Source: a bacterium
GTDB lineage: Bacteria; Krumholzibacteriota; Krumholzibacteria; LZORAL124-64-63
Length of the DNA stretch: 5,847 bases
Direction of reading: 5' to 3'
NCBI GenBank assembly: GCA_003646045.1
Contig: QNDV01000168.1
Location: forward strand, 1-5,847
The notes under the pieces are model-generated. The model did not search any database. It saw only the letters and a list, made by a program, of their open reading frames with translations, and had not been told where the DNA came from. The stretch's first letter is position 1. Each line of letters begins with the position of its first letter. The position numbers were made by a program, and so were the translations under genes. This document shows, in pieces, positions 5,846-5,847 of this stretch.

Positions 5846-5847
5846 CG

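Overview
The window is about 5.8 kb of GC-rich bacterial chromosome from a Gram-negative organism. It encodes an outer-membrane beta-barrel, a lipoprotein with a lipobox and periplasmic-type c hemes. It also carries an NFACT/RqcH homologue, which enteric gammaproteobacteria lack. This points to a delta-proteobacterial or FCB-like environmental lineage; that placement is inference from gene content, not a lineage marker. I found no mobile element, CRISPR array, tRNA or rRNA.

Left part (1-2284). The minus strand from 1607 to the left edge is one uninterrupted frame for a decaheme c-type cytochrome lipoprotein. It starts at TTG and runs out of the window without a stop. A long plus-strand ORF over the same DNA is its antisense shadow. 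A 236-bp, partly AT-rich spacer (1608-1843) separates it from a divergent gene for a small exported protein with an Ig-like/BsuPI-like fold. The spacer holds a strong sigma70-type promoter for the cytochrome and an upstream palindrome.

Middle (2285-3770). Guanylate kinase (gmk) and the YicC/YloC endoribonuclease lie on the minus strand as a tight yicC-gmk operon with a 4-nt gap. gmk is convergent with the small exported protein gene, 12 nt away.

Right part (3771-5847). A 145-bp divergent control region carries a perfect 9-bp inverted repeat across the predicted yicC promoter. It leads rightward into a small outer-membrane beta-barrel gene. One base later begins a compact rqcH-like NFACT gene, complete at 474 codons, whose stop lies two bases from the window end.

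How the genes relate: rqcH, yicC/yloC and gmk are neighbours in other bacteria (the yloA-yloC-gmk region of Bacillus subtilis). The right half is therefore a rearranged version of a conserved ribosome-rescue, RNA-turnover and nucleotide-supply neighbourhood, with a beta-barrel gene inserted and no remA. The left half is an unrelated accessory electron-transfer module. No clearly new multi-gene system is evident. The most distinctive items are the decaheme lipoprotein, the shortened RqcH and the two candidate operators.
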